From NCBI RefSeq assembly GCF_014637405.1, contig NZ_BMEY01000018.1, positions 20,312 through 84,311 on the forward strand: 64,000 bases of DNA, read 5' to 3'. This DNA comes from Ornithinibacillus halotolerans. GTDB lineage: Bacteria > Bacillota > Bacilli > Bacillales > Amphibacillaceae. A program made the position numbers and the translations under genes. Below are positions 17,783-25,236 of this stretch, piece after piece. The notes under the pieces were generated by a model. It was not told the DNA's origin. It saw nothing but the letters and a program-made list of their open reading frames with translations, and ran no database searches. Position 1 is the stretch's first letter. Every line of letters begins with the position of its first letter.

Positions 17783-19396
17783 ATGAACACAGATTCAAAT
17801 GTACTTGATGGACTAGAGAAATTATTGAAGCGGGCTCGAAGAAATACATTAGGGGATCTACTAGCAAGAACGAGAGAGCGGACGCCAGATAAATTTGCGC
17901 TTGTATACCGGGATAAACGGTTAAATTACGAAGAACTTGATTCTTTAGTTAATCAAACAGCCTATGCTTTTCGCCAGCGAGGAATGAAAAAAGGTGACAT
18001 GATAACAGTAATGTCTAAAAATAGTTTGGATTTTGTCGTTGTGAATTTTGCCCTTGCAAGAATTGGTGCAGTCATGGTTCCGATTAACTATATGCTGACA
18101 AAAGAGGATGTTGCTTACATATTAGAACATGCAAAAGTATGTGGATTAATTGCCTCGGAAGAATACGCACCAGTTTTAGAACAAGCATCTCTTGGACGAG
18201 AGATGAAATTCCGATTTCTAATGGATATTGATGACGGGGATATATTAGATGGTAGGATGGAGGATTGGTCGGCATTACGTGACATCCGACAAGATCAACC
18301 AACTGATTTTGTTGATGCAGATATATCCGATGACGATTTATGTCATGTTCTATACACAAGTGGAACAGAGTCACGTCCAAAAGGTGTCATGCTTACTCAT
18401 AAAAGTATTGTAAGTGAATATGTAAGTTGTATTGTTGATGGAGACATGGCTGACGGTGATGTATTAATTCATGCATTACCGATGTATCATAGTGCACAAT
18501 TACATTGTTTCTTAGGTCCGAGTATTTATCTCGGGTCGAGTGGAATCATTCTCGATGGAGCAAGTCCAGAAGTAATTTTGCATACGATTGAAAAAGAAGG
18601 AGCAACCCAATTATTCTGCCCACCAACTGTGTGGATTGCTCTATTGAGACATCCTGAATTTGATACGAGAGATTTGTCTACATTAGAGAAATGTTACTAT
18701 GGTGCTGCCATTATGCCACGAGAAATATTAAAAGAACTTTCCGAGCGATTACCAAATGCACGTTTTTGGAATTTTTATGGTCAAACAGAGGTAGCTCCAC
18801 TTGCCACTGCTTTACAACCAGAGGATCAATTGAGAAAACTAGGTTCAGCAGGGAAACCAAGTCTAAATATGCAAACAAAGATTGTCGATGAAAATGATGA
18901 AGAAGTACCACGTGGGGAAATTGGAGAGATTGTTCATCGTACACCACATGCTATGAAAGGTTATTTACATGATCCAGAGAAAACATTAGAAGCATTTCGT
19001 GGTGGTTGGTTCCATAGTGGAGATTTAGGAGTAATGGATGAAGAAGGTTATATTACGATTATTGACCGTAAAAAAGATATGATCAATACTGGTGGTGTCA
19101 ATGTCTCCAGTCGAGAAGTTGAAGAGGCGATTTACCAATTAGAAGGCGTTTCCGAGGTAGCTGTTATCGGCATCCCAGATAAATATTGGATTGAAGCGGT
19201 AACCGCAATTATTGTCCCGAAAGAAGGTAGCGACCTAACAGAAGAATCAGTCATAGCGTATTGTAGAGGAGTCTTATCAAAATTTAAAGTCCCAAAATAT
19301 GTTGCATTCGCTGATTCACTTCCGAAAAACCCTAGTGGTAAAGTATTGAAACGAGAACTTCGTGATGAATATGAAGGATTAGGAGAAGAGAATTAA
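17783..19396 (+). CDS. AMP-binding acyl-CoA synthetase
   Basis: Acyl-adenylating enzyme of 537 residues: carboxylic acid plus ATP gives acyl-AMP, then acyl-CoA. The P-loop motif is LYTSGTESRPKGVMLTH, the A5 motif is NFYGQTEVAP, the hinge region is FHSGDLGVMD, and the catalytic lysine is in PKNPSGKVLKREL near the C-terminus. It resembles long- or medium-chain fatty-acid CoA ligases; chain length cannot be read. ATG 17783 has GGAGGAG about 10 nt upstream, better than the distant TTG at 17738. Single gene with terminator. Confidence 0.85.
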   Translation: MNTDSNVLDGLEKLLKRARRNTLGDLLARTRERTPDKFALVYRDKRLNYEELDSLVNQTAYAFRQRGMKKGDMITVMSKNSLDFVVVNFALARIGAVMVPINYMLTKEDVAYILEHAKVCGLIASEEYAPVLEQASLGREMKFRFLMDIDDGDILDGRMEDWSALRDIRQDQPTDFVDADISDDDLCHVLYTSGTESRPKGVMLTHKSIVSEYVSCIVDGDMADGDVLIHALPMYHSAQLHCFLGPSIYLGSSGIILDGASPEVILHTIEKEGATQLFCPPTVWIALLRHPEFDTRDLSTLEKCYYGAAIMPREILKELSERLPNARFWNFYGQTEVAPLATALQPEDQLRKLGSAGKPSLNMQTKIVDENDEEVPRGEIGEIVHRTPHAMKGYLHDPEKTLEAFRGGWFHSGDLGVMDEEGYITIIDRKKDMINTGGVNVSSREVEEAIYQLEGVSEVAVIGIPDKYWIEAVTAIIVPKEGSDLTEESVIAYCRGVLSKFKVPKYVAFADSLPKNPSGKVLKRELRDEYEGLGEEN

Positions 19397-19405
19397 TTGA
19401 AAAGG

Positions 19406-19436
19406 CAAGCATTCCAGATGGAGTGCTTGTTTTTTT
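19406..19436 (+). terminator. Terminator of the acyl-CoA synthetase gene
   Basis: CAAGCATTCC (19406-19415) pairs with GGAGTGCTTG (19420-19429) around AGAT, followed by seven T. Array B begins five bases later. Confidence 0.88.
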
Positions 19437-19440
19437 ATGG

Positions 19441-19710
19441 ATGGCGGATTATTGCTGAGTTTGGCGGATTAAATTGTGATTTGGCAGATTAAGCTGTGGA
19501 ATGGCGGATTATTGCTGAGTTTGGCGGATTAAATTGTGATTTGGCAGATTAAGCTGTGGAATGGCGGATTAAATTGTGATTTGGCAGATTAAGCCGTGGA
19601 ATGGCAGATTAAATCGTGAAACGGCAGATTAAGCCGCAGTTTGGCAGATTAAATCGTGAAACGGCAGATAAGGCCGCGGTATGGCAGACTAGACCCGAGA
19701 ACGGCAGATT
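19441..19710. repeat. Tandem array of 20-bp units (array B)
   Basis: Thirteen and a half units of exactly 20 bp in perfect register, each of the form TTGGCGGATTAAATTGTGAT or ATGGCAGATTAAGCCGTGGA. Two sub-types alternate, and 19441-19500 is repeated exactly at 19501-19560, showing recent duplication of a three-unit block. Units drift toward the 3' end, which runs into a T-rich end at 19707-19717. Each unit contains ATTAA-type stops; not coding. Confidence 0.92.
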
Positions 19711-19754
19711 ATTTTTTTATATCATAACCCGCTCATCTAATTTACTATCCCCCT

Positions 19755-19785
19755 TGGATAAAATATTCCAAACCAACTAATACTA
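19755..19785 (+). promoter_or_regulatory. Sigma-G/F-type forespore promoter
   Basis: TGGATA (19755-19760), an 18-nt spacer and AATACTA (19779-19785) match the forespore consensus GnATA-N17/18-CATACTA. It lies 20 nt before the two small genes that follow. Confidence 0.6.
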
Positions 19786-19804
19786 CTTAATGGAGGTGTT
19801 TATG

Positions 19805-19945
19805 ATGGCAGAAAAAAGTGATAACTGGAGCAAAAAACGTGTTGTATCAAGTGTTAATCCTCAAGGCTTAACTGAGGAAACTGCAGACCACCGTCCAAAA
19901 TCACAACTTGAAGATCGGGCAAAGAAAAAGAATACAAAGATATGA
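19805..19945 (+). CDS. Small hydrophilic protein, probably spore-related, 46 residues
   Basis: A charged peptide beginning MAEKSDNWSKKRVVSSVNPQ and ending RAKKKNTKI, with no cysteine or membrane segment. GGAGGT lies 7 nt before ATG 19805; the ATG at 19802 is closer. The composition and the LEDRAKKK tail recall small Bacillus spore or unknown proteins of the YfhD kind, but I cannot assign a family. It stands between a forespore-type promoter and a CsgA-like gene that starts 5 nt after its stop, so I infer expression in the forespore. Confidence 0.55.
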   Translation: MAEKSDNWSKKRVVSSVNPQGLTEETADHRPKSQLEDRAKKKNTKI

Positions 19946-19950
19946 AGTAG

Positions 19951-20208
19951 GTGAAGACAATCGATCATACTTTACATTACTTACGTGAGTCATTGTCCAA
20001 TTATGAAGACCATGAATTAAGTACGACGATATATAACAAGTTAACAAACAATACTTACCAAAATGAAAAGGCTTTTGTCGATGCATTAGATGATAAGGAA
20101 ATGCAGTATTTGGAAAAGATTTTAGAAAGAGAAATTAATTATGCAGAGAATGCACAAGATCCACTAAGGGTAGAGCAATTAAAAGAAGTATATGAACAGA
20201 TTTTTTAA
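19951..20208 (+). CDS. csgA: Sporulation protein CsgA-like
   Basis: 85-residue acidic helical protein. HTLHYLRESLSNYEDHELS, the central EKAFVDALDDKE and the end QLKEVYEQIF resemble the sigma-G-dependent small spore protein CsgA of Bacillus (about 81 residues) as I recall it. It starts at GTG 19951, 5 nt after the preceding small gene, with only a weak ribosome site (AGTAGG), so it is probably translated by coupling. The upstream sigma-G/F-type promoter supports the assignment. Its function in the spore is not known. Confidence 0.65.
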   Translation: MKTIDHTLHYLRESLSNYEDHELSTTIYNKLTNNTYQNEKAFVDALDDKEMQYLEKILEREINYAENAQDPLRVEQLKEVYEQIF

Positions 20209-20260
20209 AAAAGAAAACATAGGACATAGGCCCATTTTCCATTATTGGATGACATTAACA

Positions 20261-20289
20261 TTGCTATTTTAAGATGGTCATAGTAATAT
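20261..20289 (+). promoter_or_regulatory. Candidate promoter of a structured RNA
   Basis: TTGCTA (20261-20266), 17-nt spacer, TAATAT (20284-20289), upstream of the structured region and 230 nt before its terminator. Confidence 0.4.
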
Positions 20290-20295
20290 ATAAAT

Positions 20296-20529
20296 ACAAG
20301 CTACGATGTTCGTATTTCAATAAGTTTTAACCTCTAATTGGATAATAGGGAGTTTTATATTGGAACTCTAATGCCGAGCCGTCATTGCGTTGCGGAAGGC
20401 AGGAAGGTTTCTGCAAACACCCACTTGGTGAAGTGGTGGTTTAAAACTTTTTATATCAAATACGGCATATGTGGCTGCTGAATATGTAAATGTAACGACC
20501 AGTTTCCTGTCAGGAGACTGGTCATTTTT
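20296..20529 (+). ncRNA. Candidate structured non-coding RNA
   Basis: No frame of useful length, but dense base pairing. AAGTTTTAAC-C near 20322 pairs with GGTTTAAAACTT ending near 20450, enclosing GCC(...)GGC at about 20373-20400, the tetraloop hairpin GTTTCTGCAAAC and CCACTTGGTGAAGTGG. GC content is above the surroundings. A candidate promoter precedes it and a strong terminator ends it at 20529. There is no plus-strand gene downstream, so it is not a cis riboswitch on this strand. A long closed stem recalls 6S RNA but it looks short for one and I cannot assign a class. Confidence 0.45.
20497..20529. terminator. Bidirectional terminator
   Basis: GACCAGTTTCC (20497-20507) pairs with GGAGACTGGTC (20513-20523), then ATTTTTG on the plus side. 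It overlaps the stop codon of the minus-strand hydrolase. Confidence 0.85.
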
Positions 20530-21298
20530 GAATCTTTTTAATATCTTCTGGTAAAGAACTATTCGTTATCCAGCCTTCTACTAAATCATTAAAATAATTT
20601 GGATTTGCAAGGCTTATCCCATGCCCAATCTTAGGGATGATAATGCCTTCCGCTTGGTGGTGCAATTGGACAAGTTTTTCTGCTGACTCTTTCATCATTG
20701 GTTTTTCCTGTTCTCCTACAGTTATTAAAATATTTGCCATTGACTCAGAATAACGTTCAGGAATTTGAAAGGACATATTTTCATTCATTACTTGCATAAA
20801 TGTATTCAAGTCAGTTTGCGAACTTTCTTTGAAGTATAGTTCAAACTGATTATTATCTATATACAGTACTTTAGATTGAAGCTTAGCAAATGACCTTAAT
20901 TTCACTAATGGATATGTAACTTTCAAAATAGGTAATAAGAGCTTTGCTCCGAATTTAATAGGAATAGTTAAGGCACTATTTATTATCGCAAAGTCTATTA
21001 AATCTTTCTTTATACTTAGCATATGTAATAATATTTGTGCTCCTAAAGAAAAGCCAATTACAATAACAGGCTTCTCCTTACCTTTGTCTTGAATTAATTG
21101 AATTACTCGTTCTGCACTATCCTGAATTGAAAAATTTTCCCCACTACTATTTCCATGTCCGGGTAAATCAGGTACTAAAATATGATATTTTGAGGCAAAA
21201 TGAGAAACTTGTTTATCCCACATCCATCCACTAACGCCTCCACCGTGTAAAAATACCATTAATGCATCTTTGTCCTTAGAATATTCCTTGTATTCCAT
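20522..21298 (-). CDS. Alpha/beta hydrolase, 258 residues
   Basis: Cytoplasmic serine hydrolase fold: oxyanion region FLHGGGVSGWMWD, LPGHGNSSG, nucleophile elbow GFSLGAQ and the C-terminal histidine in KIGHGISLANP. Substrate unknown; esterase or lactonase are equally possible. I chose ATG 21298, which has AAGGTGG about 11 nt upstream; the ATG at 21325 lies 27 nt further upstream in frame and has no ribosome site. Single gene. Confidence 0.82.
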   Translation of the reverse strand: MEYKEYSKDKDALMVFLHGGGVSGWMWDKQVSHFASKYHILVPDLPGHGNSSGENFSIQDSAERVIQLIQDKGKEKPVIVIGFSLGAQILLHMLSIKKDLIDFAIINSALTIPIKFGAKLLLPILKVTYPLVKLRSFAKLQSKVLYIDNNQFELYFKESSQTDLNTFMQVMNENMSFQIPERYSESMANILITVGEQEKPMMKESAEKLVQLHHQAEGIIIPKIGHGISLANPNYFNDLVEGWITNSSLPEDIKKIQK

Positions 21299-21438
21299 GT
21301 GTAAGCCAGCCACCTTTCCTATCATTAGTCTATCATAAGTATATTAATGATAAGTAAAACTTTTCGAATACAATTACTTTTTAGTATTATCTTTTATCAT
21401 AAGATTACACTATCATTAAAGTTAGAGGGGGAATGGAG

Positions 21439-21807
21439 ATGGAATTTAGATATGAGCAATTAGACCATGTACAGCTAGCCGCTCCTAAAGGGGCAGAAAA
21501 TCAGGCTAGGGCATTTTATCAAGATTTACTAGGCTTTATGGAGGTAGAAAAACCTGAAAACTTGAAGCAGCGAGGTGGGGTTTGGTTTTCAGATGGAAAT
21601 ATCTGTATTCATATTGGAATAGAAGACCCATTTCAACCTGCTAAAAAAGCTCATCCTGCATTCCAGGTAAAGAATATAGAAGCGATGAAAAAGTATTTAC
21701 AGATAAAACAAGTAGATTTTATGGATGATAAGAACCTTCCAGGTGCTAATCGTTTCTATTTACATGATCCGTTTGGGAATCGACTAGAATTTATTGAGTG
21801 GATATAA
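21439..21807 (+). CDS. VOC/glyoxalase superfamily protein
   Basis: 122-residue single VOC module: FRYEQLDHVQLAAPKG at the start (metal histidine), ARAFYQDLLGF, VWFSDGNICIHIG and FYLHDPFGNRLEFIEW at the end with the metal glutamate. Two such modules make the metal site, so it probably dimerises. The family covers glyoxalase, dioxygenase and thiol-transferase resistance proteins; no particular one is indicated. ATG 21439 is 7 nt after AGGGGG; the ATG at 21433 is only one base away. Confidence 0.82.
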   Translation: MEFRYEQLDHVQLAAPKGAENQARAFYQDLLGFMEVEKPENLKQRGGVWFSDGNICIHIGIEDPFQPAKKAHPAFQVKNIEAMKKYLQIKQVDFMDDKNLPGANRFYLHDPFGNRLEFIEWI

Positions 21808-21810
21808 GTA

Positions 21811-21850
21811 AAAAGGGATTTCTCAGTCAAGTAGTGAGAAATCCCTTTTT
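21811..21850 (+). terminator. Terminator of the VOC gene
   Basis: A perfect 15-bp stem, AAAAGGGATTTCTCA paired with TGAGAAATCCCTTTT, followed by more T. Confidence 0.9.
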
Positions 21851-21895
21851 TATGGTAATATTATTTGAAAAGTAAATTATTTAGGGGGACCTGTG

Positions 21896-22852
21896 TTGAA
21901 GAAAAAGATAGCAATCATTCTAGGTAGTATTGTTGGAATACTGCTAATTGGGTTAATAGTAGCTGGCAATTACTTTTACAGTGAAGGGATTAAGCGAGGG
22001 ACTGAAGTAGAATTACATCAAGAGCCAGAAAGTGTTAATGCACAAGCAAACGAAACTGCACGATCTATTATAGAAGAAGCAGAAACATGGTATAAAGATC
22101 AAGAACTAGATGAGTTAGAAATTTTATCTTATGATAATTTACGATTGAAGGCGGGTTTTTTTGACAATGAGGCTCAAACTGGAAAAGCAGTCATTTTAGC
22201 ACATGGCTATCGAGGAAATCGAGATCATATGGATGATTTAGTAAAGTTTTACTTTGATCAAGGATTTGATGTGTTATTACCTGATGCGAGAGGTCATGGA
22301 GAGAGTGAGGGTGACTATATCGGGTATGGCTGGCATGATAGACTTGATTATGTGAAATGGATTGACTTAATGATTGAGGAGTATGGTGCCGAACAATTGT
22401 TATTACATGGAAATTCCATGGGAGCTTCCCTTGTATTAATGACTAGCGGTGAGGAATTACCAGACGAAGTAAAAGGGATTATTGCTGATAGTGGATATAC
22501 GACTGTGAAAGAAGAATTAAAACATCAGTTAAAACATCTGTACCATCTTCCTAGTTTTCCAATATTAGATGTAACTAGTGTAATTACTAAAGTACGGGCA
22601 GGTTATTTCTTTGGAGAAGCTTCGGCACTGGAGCAGGTGAAAAAGAATACTAGACCATTATTTTTAATACATGGAGATGCAGATGAGCTAGTGCCAACTG
22701 ATATGGCATATGAACTCTATGAAGCAGCTGGTGGGGAAAAGGAGCTGTGGATTGTACCTAACGCTGGGCATACAAAAGCTTATTCAATAGCAACGGAAGA
22801 GTTCCAGACTAGACTACAAGAGTTTATCGATAAAACGATAAGTAACGAGTAG
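21896..22852 (+). CDS. Membrane-anchored alpha/beta hydrolase (YqkD-like), paralog 1
   Basis: 318 residues. One N-terminal membrane helix (about residues 5-27) places the hydrolase domain outside the cell. Motifs: ILAHGYRGNRDHMDD, LPDARGHGESEGDYIGYGWHD, nucleophile elbow LHGNSMGASL, acid in IHGDADELVPTD and histidine in NAGHTKAY. Same architecture as the gene at 37099-38055 and B. subtilis YqkD. Substrate unknown. Start is TTG 21896, 7 nt after AGGGGG; GTG 21893 is possible. Confidence 0.82.
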   Translation: MKKKIAIILGSIVGILLIGLIVAGNYFYSEGIKRGTEVELHQEPESVNAQANETARSIIEEAETWYKDQELDELEILSYDNLRLKAGFFDNEAQTGKAVILAHGYRGNRDHMDDLVKFYFDQGFDVLLPDARGHGESEGDYIGYGWHDRLDYVKWIDLMIEEYGAEQLLLHGNSMGASLVLMTSGEELPDEVKGIIADSGYTTVKEELKHQLKHLYHLPSFPILDVTSVITKVRAGYFFGEASALEQVKKNTRPLFLIHGDADELVPTDMAYELYEAAGGEKELWIVPNAGHTKAYSIATEEFQTRLQEFIDKTISNE

Positions 22853-22868
22853 GAGGTAAATCATTCAT

Positions 22869-23294
22869 ATGTCCATTCATGTACGACTAGCTACAGAAAA
22901 AGATGCCGAACAACTATCCAGATTAAATCAATTATTTAATGGTGGAGAAGCAGTATCTCCTGAAAAGATAAAGGAAAGTATGAAAAATAGTAATGAGTTA
23001 ATTGTCGTTGCGATAGTAGATGAAAAAATAATGGGATTTAGCTGTGCACAAGTATTTTCATCTTTTTGCTATGATGAACTACAAGGTGAAATTACAGAAA
23101 TGTATGTACATGAAGGTGTAAGAAGGCAAGGACTAGCTAGCTTAATGATTAACCTACTAGAAGAAAAGCTAGCAGAATGTAATGCTAAACATGTAAAAAT
23201 TTTAACAGGCAAGCAAAACAAAGCAGCAATCAAGACATATACAAAAAATGGTTATCAATTAGAAGAAGATGTGTTATTAGAGAAGAAATTATAA
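22869..23294 (+). CDS. GNAT-family acetyltransferase, 141 residues
   Basis: The compact GNAT domain shows VRLATEKDAEQLSRLNQ at the start, the acetyl-CoA loop MYVHEGVRRQGLASLMI and the final KTYTKNGYQLEED. It looks like the aminoglycoside or small-amine branch, but no substrate can be assigned. It follows the YqkD-like gene by 16 nt, probably in one transcript. AGGAGG is 12 nt before ATG 22869, a long spacing. Confidence 0.8.
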   Translation: MSIHVRLATEKDAEQLSRLNQLFNGGEAVSPEKIKESMKNSNELIVVAIVDEKIMGFSCAQVFSSFCYDELQGEITEMYVHEGVRRQGLASLMINLLEEKLAECNAKHVKILTGKQNKAAIKTYTKNGYQLEEDVLLEKKL

Positions 23295-23324
23295 CAAGTA
23301 GATTGGCTCTTCAATCTACTTGTT
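23293..23324. terminator. Hairpin between converging genes, possible terminator
   Basis: A perfect 13-bp stem, AACAAGTAGATTG (23293-23305) with CAATCTACTTGTT (23312-23324), but with no clear T-run on either side. Confidence 0.55.
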
Positions 23325-23336
23325 CGTGTAGTTACA

Positions 23337-23600
23337 TTATGAGAAAAGAAAAAATATATATCCAAATGTTAAGCCAATCATAATATAAATATCCTTATCA
23401 AAACGAATATGATTGTTCTTTTTATCCTTTACTGTAAGTAACTTTCCTATAATAAATAAGAACAATGGTACACCGATTATTGCTTTTCTAATGAATCGAT
23501 TATCTATTGTGTAATCGGATGCTAGCGGAATAAAAAAGAGAAAGAACGTAGCGATAATTGCTAAAATATAGAGTCCAATTTTTACACGATTGATTGTCAC
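23337..23600 (-). CDS. Small membrane protein, three helices, 87 residues
   Basis: Three hydrophobic segments (about residues 8-26, 37-55 and 70-87) separated by short charged loops. I do not recognise it. GTG 23600 has AGGAGG 8 nt upstream, and that ribosome site overlaps the stop codon of the acetyltransferase gene before it, so the two are co-transcribed and probably coupled. No motif gives a function. Confidence 0.6.
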   Translation of the reverse strand: MTINRVKIGLYILAIIATFFLFFIPLASDYTIDNRFIRKAIIGVPLFLFIIGKLLTVKDKKNNHIRFDKDIYIMIGLTFGYIFFLFS

Positions 23601-23612
23601 TTATTTTTCCTC

Positions 23613-24059
23613 CTAAACGAAATACTCCATTACTAATTCATTTTCAATTATTTCCTCTGTCATTAGAAAACCTAGCTTTTGATAGAATTCTATTGCTCCC
23701 TCATTTTCTGTTACTACAGACAAGCGAATTCGATCACAATCTTCATGCGACGAAATCATCTCTATTAATGCTTTCATCGCTTTCTTTCCGTATCCCTTAC
23801 CTTGAAAACCTTCGCCAATCATAAAGCGTGGTATCCAATGTTTATCTTCAGGATCATTTTCAGGTATGTGTTCAACTGCGGCTAATCCTACTACTGTATC
23901 TTCATGACAGATTGCATAGGGAGTAAATGTATCATCCACATAAGCCCATGCAATCGTAGCAATATTTCTTGCAACAAATTCTTTTTGCTCTTCAGAAACT
24001 TCTAATTTAACACAATCTCGTATATTTTCTTTTGTGACGGGTAGTATTTTTATTGTCAT
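23613..24059 (-). CDS. GNAT acetyltransferase, spermine/spermidine (BltD-like)
   Basis: 148 residues. KLEVSEEQKEFVARNIATIA and the following AWAYVDD stretch are characteristic of the BltD/spermidine acetyltransferase group; the acetyl-CoA loop is FMIGEGFQGKGYGKKAM and the end is EFYQKLGFLMTEEI. Polyamine acetylation is therefore the best guess. GGGGGAAGTG lies before ATG 24059. It is upstream of the small membrane protein gene in a two-gene operon. Confidence 0.8.
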   Translation of the reverse strand: MTIKILPVTKENIRDCVKLEVSEEQKEFVARNIATIAWAYVDDTFTPYAICHEDTVVGLAAVEHIPENDPEDKHWIPRFMIGEGFQGKGYGKKAMKALIEMISSHEDCDRIRLSVVTENEGAIEFYQKLGFLMTEEIIENELVMEYFV

Positions 24060-24209
24060 TGTTCACTTCCCCCTACTTTAGTAAATTCTAACACTACAGT
24101 ATAATTATTACATTTAGATACATAAAAATATATAGTTCATTTTTATTATATAAGGGACTTTTTGCTAATTTCGTAAATTTACTAAAAAAATACAAGGGGG
24201 ATGTTCCCT

Positions 24210-24773
24210 CTAAAAATTTTTTAATTCACGTACGAGCCTTGCGATTGGTAAACCAACAACATTATAATAGTCACCAATAATCTGTTTGACGAGAATTGCC
24301 CCTTCACTTTGAATCCCATAAGCTCCTGCTTTATCAAAAGGATCTTCTGTTTTGATATAATCCAATATCTCCTGATCATTCAATGGCCAAAATTCTACAG
24401 ACGTTTTTTCTACAAAAGAGAATTGTTTTACATGTGATTGAAGGGAAACTCCAGTGTATACTTCATGTACATTACCACTTAAATTAGAAAGCATTTTATA
24501 TGCTTCATCCTTATTAGCAGGTTTTCCGTATATATTCCCATTCAAAGAAACAACGGTATCCGCAGTTAAAATAATCTCATTCGAATTTTCAAATGGAATA
24601 TGTTTTCCCTTATGTATTGCTAGCTGTTCTGCTCTTTCGGCGGGATTTGGAGTCGAAATAACTGATTCATCCACTTCTTGTTTTCTTATTGAAAATTGGA
24701 TATTCGCTAATTCTAATAATTCTTTTCTTCTTGGTGATGTCGAGCCAAGTATAATGGTTGGTTTACTATCCAT
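24210..24773 (-). CDS. maf: Maf-type nucleoside triphosphate pyrophosphatase
   Basis: 187 residues with the Maf signatures: ILGSTSPRRKELLELA at the N-terminus, ILTADTVV in the middle (catalytic aspartate) and DPFDKAGAYGIQ plus YYNVVGLP near the end. Maf proteins hydrolyse non-canonical or excess nucleoside triphosphates such as dTTP, UTP or modified pyrimidines. It lies outside the mreBCD-min cluster where Bacillus maf usually sits. AGGAGG precedes ATG 24773. Monocistronic. Confidence 0.9.
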   Translation of the reverse strand: MDSKPTIILGSTSPRRKELLELANIQFSIRKQEVDESVISTPNPAERAEQLAIHKGKHIPFENSNEIILTADTVVSLNGNIYGKPANKDEAYKMLSNLSGNVHEVYTGVSLQSHVKQFSFVEKTSVEFWPLNDQEILDYIKTEDPFDKAGAYGIQSEGAILVKQIIGDYYNVVGLPIARLVRELKNF

Positions 24774-24927
24774 CCTTCGTTCCTCCTTGTTTGATACATA
24801 AACTGTTCTGTATAGAATATATTAAAATAACTATATCGTATATTAGTTAAGCTTGTCCCTATATACATATTTAGCTAATTTTGCTATTTTAATAAGTAGC
24901 TGTAAGTGAAGAGAAGGGGGAATAAAA

Positions 24928-25203
24928 TTGGAACCACAGGTGACGAATGGGAAGGCAGTTGCTGCCTTAGTTCTTGGTATACTATCAATTGTTATACCAT
25001 ATATGGGATTGATTCTCGGAATTATTGGTCTTGTTTTAGCACATGGTGCACTAAAGGAGATTGTTGTATCTGGTCAAGAAGGTAGAGGGCTTGCTATAGC
25101 TGGAAGAGTAACAAGTATAGTTGGGGTTTGTATTTGGGGTGTGTTTTTCTTGTTTTTGATTTTAAGTCTATTACTTGCTATTTCATTTTCTTATTCAGTT
25201 TAA
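24928..25203 (+). CDS. DUF4190 small membrane protein
   Basis: 91 residues with two hydrophobic halves. KAVAALVLGILSIVIPYMG and the following LILGIIGLVLAHGALKEI are typical of DUF4190, whose members are small Gram-positive membrane proteins of unknown role. A basic/glycine loop (GQEGRGLAIAGRV) links the helices. It starts at TTG 24928 with AAGGGGG 7 nt upstream and is a single gene. Confidence 0.75.
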   Translation: MEPQVTNGKAVAALVLGILSIVIPYMGLILGIIGLVLAHGALKEIVVSGQEGRGLAIAGRVTSIVGVCIWGVFFLFLILSLLLAISFSYSV

Positions 25204-25236
25204 GAAAGAGGTCCATTTACTTGGACCTCTTTCTAT
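25203..25236. terminator. Bidirectional terminator
   Basis: AGAAAGAGGTCCA (25203-25215) pairs perfectly with TGGACCTCTTTCT (25222-25234). It serves the DUF4190 gene and the converging PhoD-like pseudogene. Confidence 0.85.

Noticed and set aside
19441..19710. CRISPR array or minisatellite coding region
   Set aside because: Twenty-base units without spacers, with stops in each unit; not CRISPR and not coding.
20296..20529. 6S RNA, tmRNA, SRP RNA or RNase P RNA
   Set aside because: The core sequences I know of SRP, tmRNA and RNase P are absent. The 6S idea rests only on a long closed stem, and the length is short; left as unclassified.
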